7,056 bases of DNA from an uncultured Planctomycetota bacterium (lineage in GTDB: Bacteria; Planctomycetota; Phycisphaerae; Sedimentisphaerales; Anaerobacaceae). Location of the stretch: positions 1 to 7,056 of the forward strand of contig CAIYOL010000129.1 in the NCBI GenBank assembly GCA_903927855.1, in the 5' to 3' direction. Made by a program: the position numbers and the translations under genes. Each line of letters begins with the position of its first letter. The first letter of the stretch is position 1. The notes under the pieces are model-generated. The model saw nothing but the letters and a program-made list of their open reading frames with translations, ran no database searches and had not been told where the DNA came from. Positions 6,745 to 7,056 of the stretch are shown here, piece after piece.

Positions 6745-7056
6745 TTAAAAAGGCCGTTATTCCGGCAGCAGGTTTTGGGACTCGTTTTCTGCCTGCAACT
6801 AAATCACAGCCCAAAGAAATGTTGCCGATTGTTGATACGCCGGTCATCCAATATGTAGTCGAGGAAGCGGTTAAATCCGGCATTACCGATATATTGATGA
6901 TTATTGGTACTGGAAAACGCTCCATTGAGGAGCACTTTGACCGGAGCTTTCAGTTGGAGGTCCAGTTGCTTGAGCAGGGCAAAAAAACCGAGTTGGAGGC
7001 GATTCGGCGGATTTCGGAACTGGCTGATATCCATTTTGTCTGGCAAAAGGAACTCA
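6741..7056 (+). CDS. galU: UTP-glucose-1-phosphate uridylyltransferase (GalU), 5' part only
   Basis: The first 105 codons are present; the gene runs off the right edge (family members are about 290-300 residues). GalU makes UDP-glucose and pyrophosphate from UTP and glucose 1-phosphate in the cytosol. The nucleotide-binding signature [20 protein letters not shown] (9-28) is clear, followed by [28 protein letters not shown] and LEAIRRI, all in GalU order. The usual ATKAQPKEM reads ATKSQPKEM, a mild change. Its ATG sits in ATGA, sharing four bases with the kinase stop, with AAGGCGGAAG just upstream as a ribosome site. Coupling to a glucuronokinase-like gene suggests it could also accept glucuronic acid 1-phosphate, as broad-specificity plant UDP-sugar pyrophosphorylases do; that is only inference, and the substrate-binding half is outside the window. 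Confidence 0.95.
   Translation, partial: MIKKAVIPAAGFGTRFLPATKSQPKEMLPIVDTPVIQYVVEEAVKSGITDILMIIGTGKRSIEEHFDRSFQLEVQLLEQGKKTELEAIRRISELADIHFVWQKEL

Overview
The window is a piece of a cell-surface polysaccharide (exopolysaccharide, O-antigen or capsule type) biosynthesis region from a bacterium. Base composition is moderate, roughly mid-40s % GC by eye. No gene fixes the taxonomy. The gene styles (a large membrane glycosyltransferase, a WecA-like transferase with a variant histidine loop, a bacterial homologue of plant glucuronokinase) would fit an environmental lineage such as Planctomycetes/Phycisphaerae, but that is only a weak impression. There are no rRNA or tRNA genes, CRISPR arrays or insertion sequences, and all reading frames look intact.

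Layout. Two gene sets diverge from a control region at about 3380-3653. Leftward (minus strand): an ATP-grasp enzyme of unknown substrate (3381-2386), a WecA/MraY-family polyprenyl-phosphate sugar-1-phosphate transferase (2369-1209), and a GT-C/GT39-like membrane glycosyltransferase (1137 to the left edge, 3' end missing). Rightward (plus strand): a UDP-N-acetylhexosamine 6-dehydrogenase of WbpA type (3654-4967), a specialised NusG/RfaH-like antiterminator starting with TTG (5012-5563), a 161-base gap, a GHMP kinase closely resembling plant glucuronokinase (5725-6744), and the start of galU, UTP-glucose-1-phosphate uridylyltransferase (6741 to the right edge).

How they work together (inference). 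The WecA-like enzyme would load the first sugar phosphate onto undecaprenyl phosphate in the inner membrane. The GT39-like protein would add a sugar from a polyprenyl-phosphate donor on the outer face. The rightward genes would supply activated sugars: GalU makes UDP-glucose, the dehydrogenase makes a UDP-(N-acetyl)hexuronic acid, and the kinase may feed free glucuronic acid in as GlcA-1-phosphate. The NusG paralogue probably helps RNA polymerase read through this long locus. A perfect 8-bp inverted repeat with a 4-base loop lies 55 bases upstream of the dehydrogenase start and is the most conspicuous non-coding signal.

Most worth following: the glucuronokinase-like gene overlapping galU by 4 bases, next to a dehydrogenase with UDP-HexNAc rather than UDP-glucose signatures. 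This suggests the locus may obtain UDP-glucuronate by a kinase/pyrophosphorylase route known mainly from plants.
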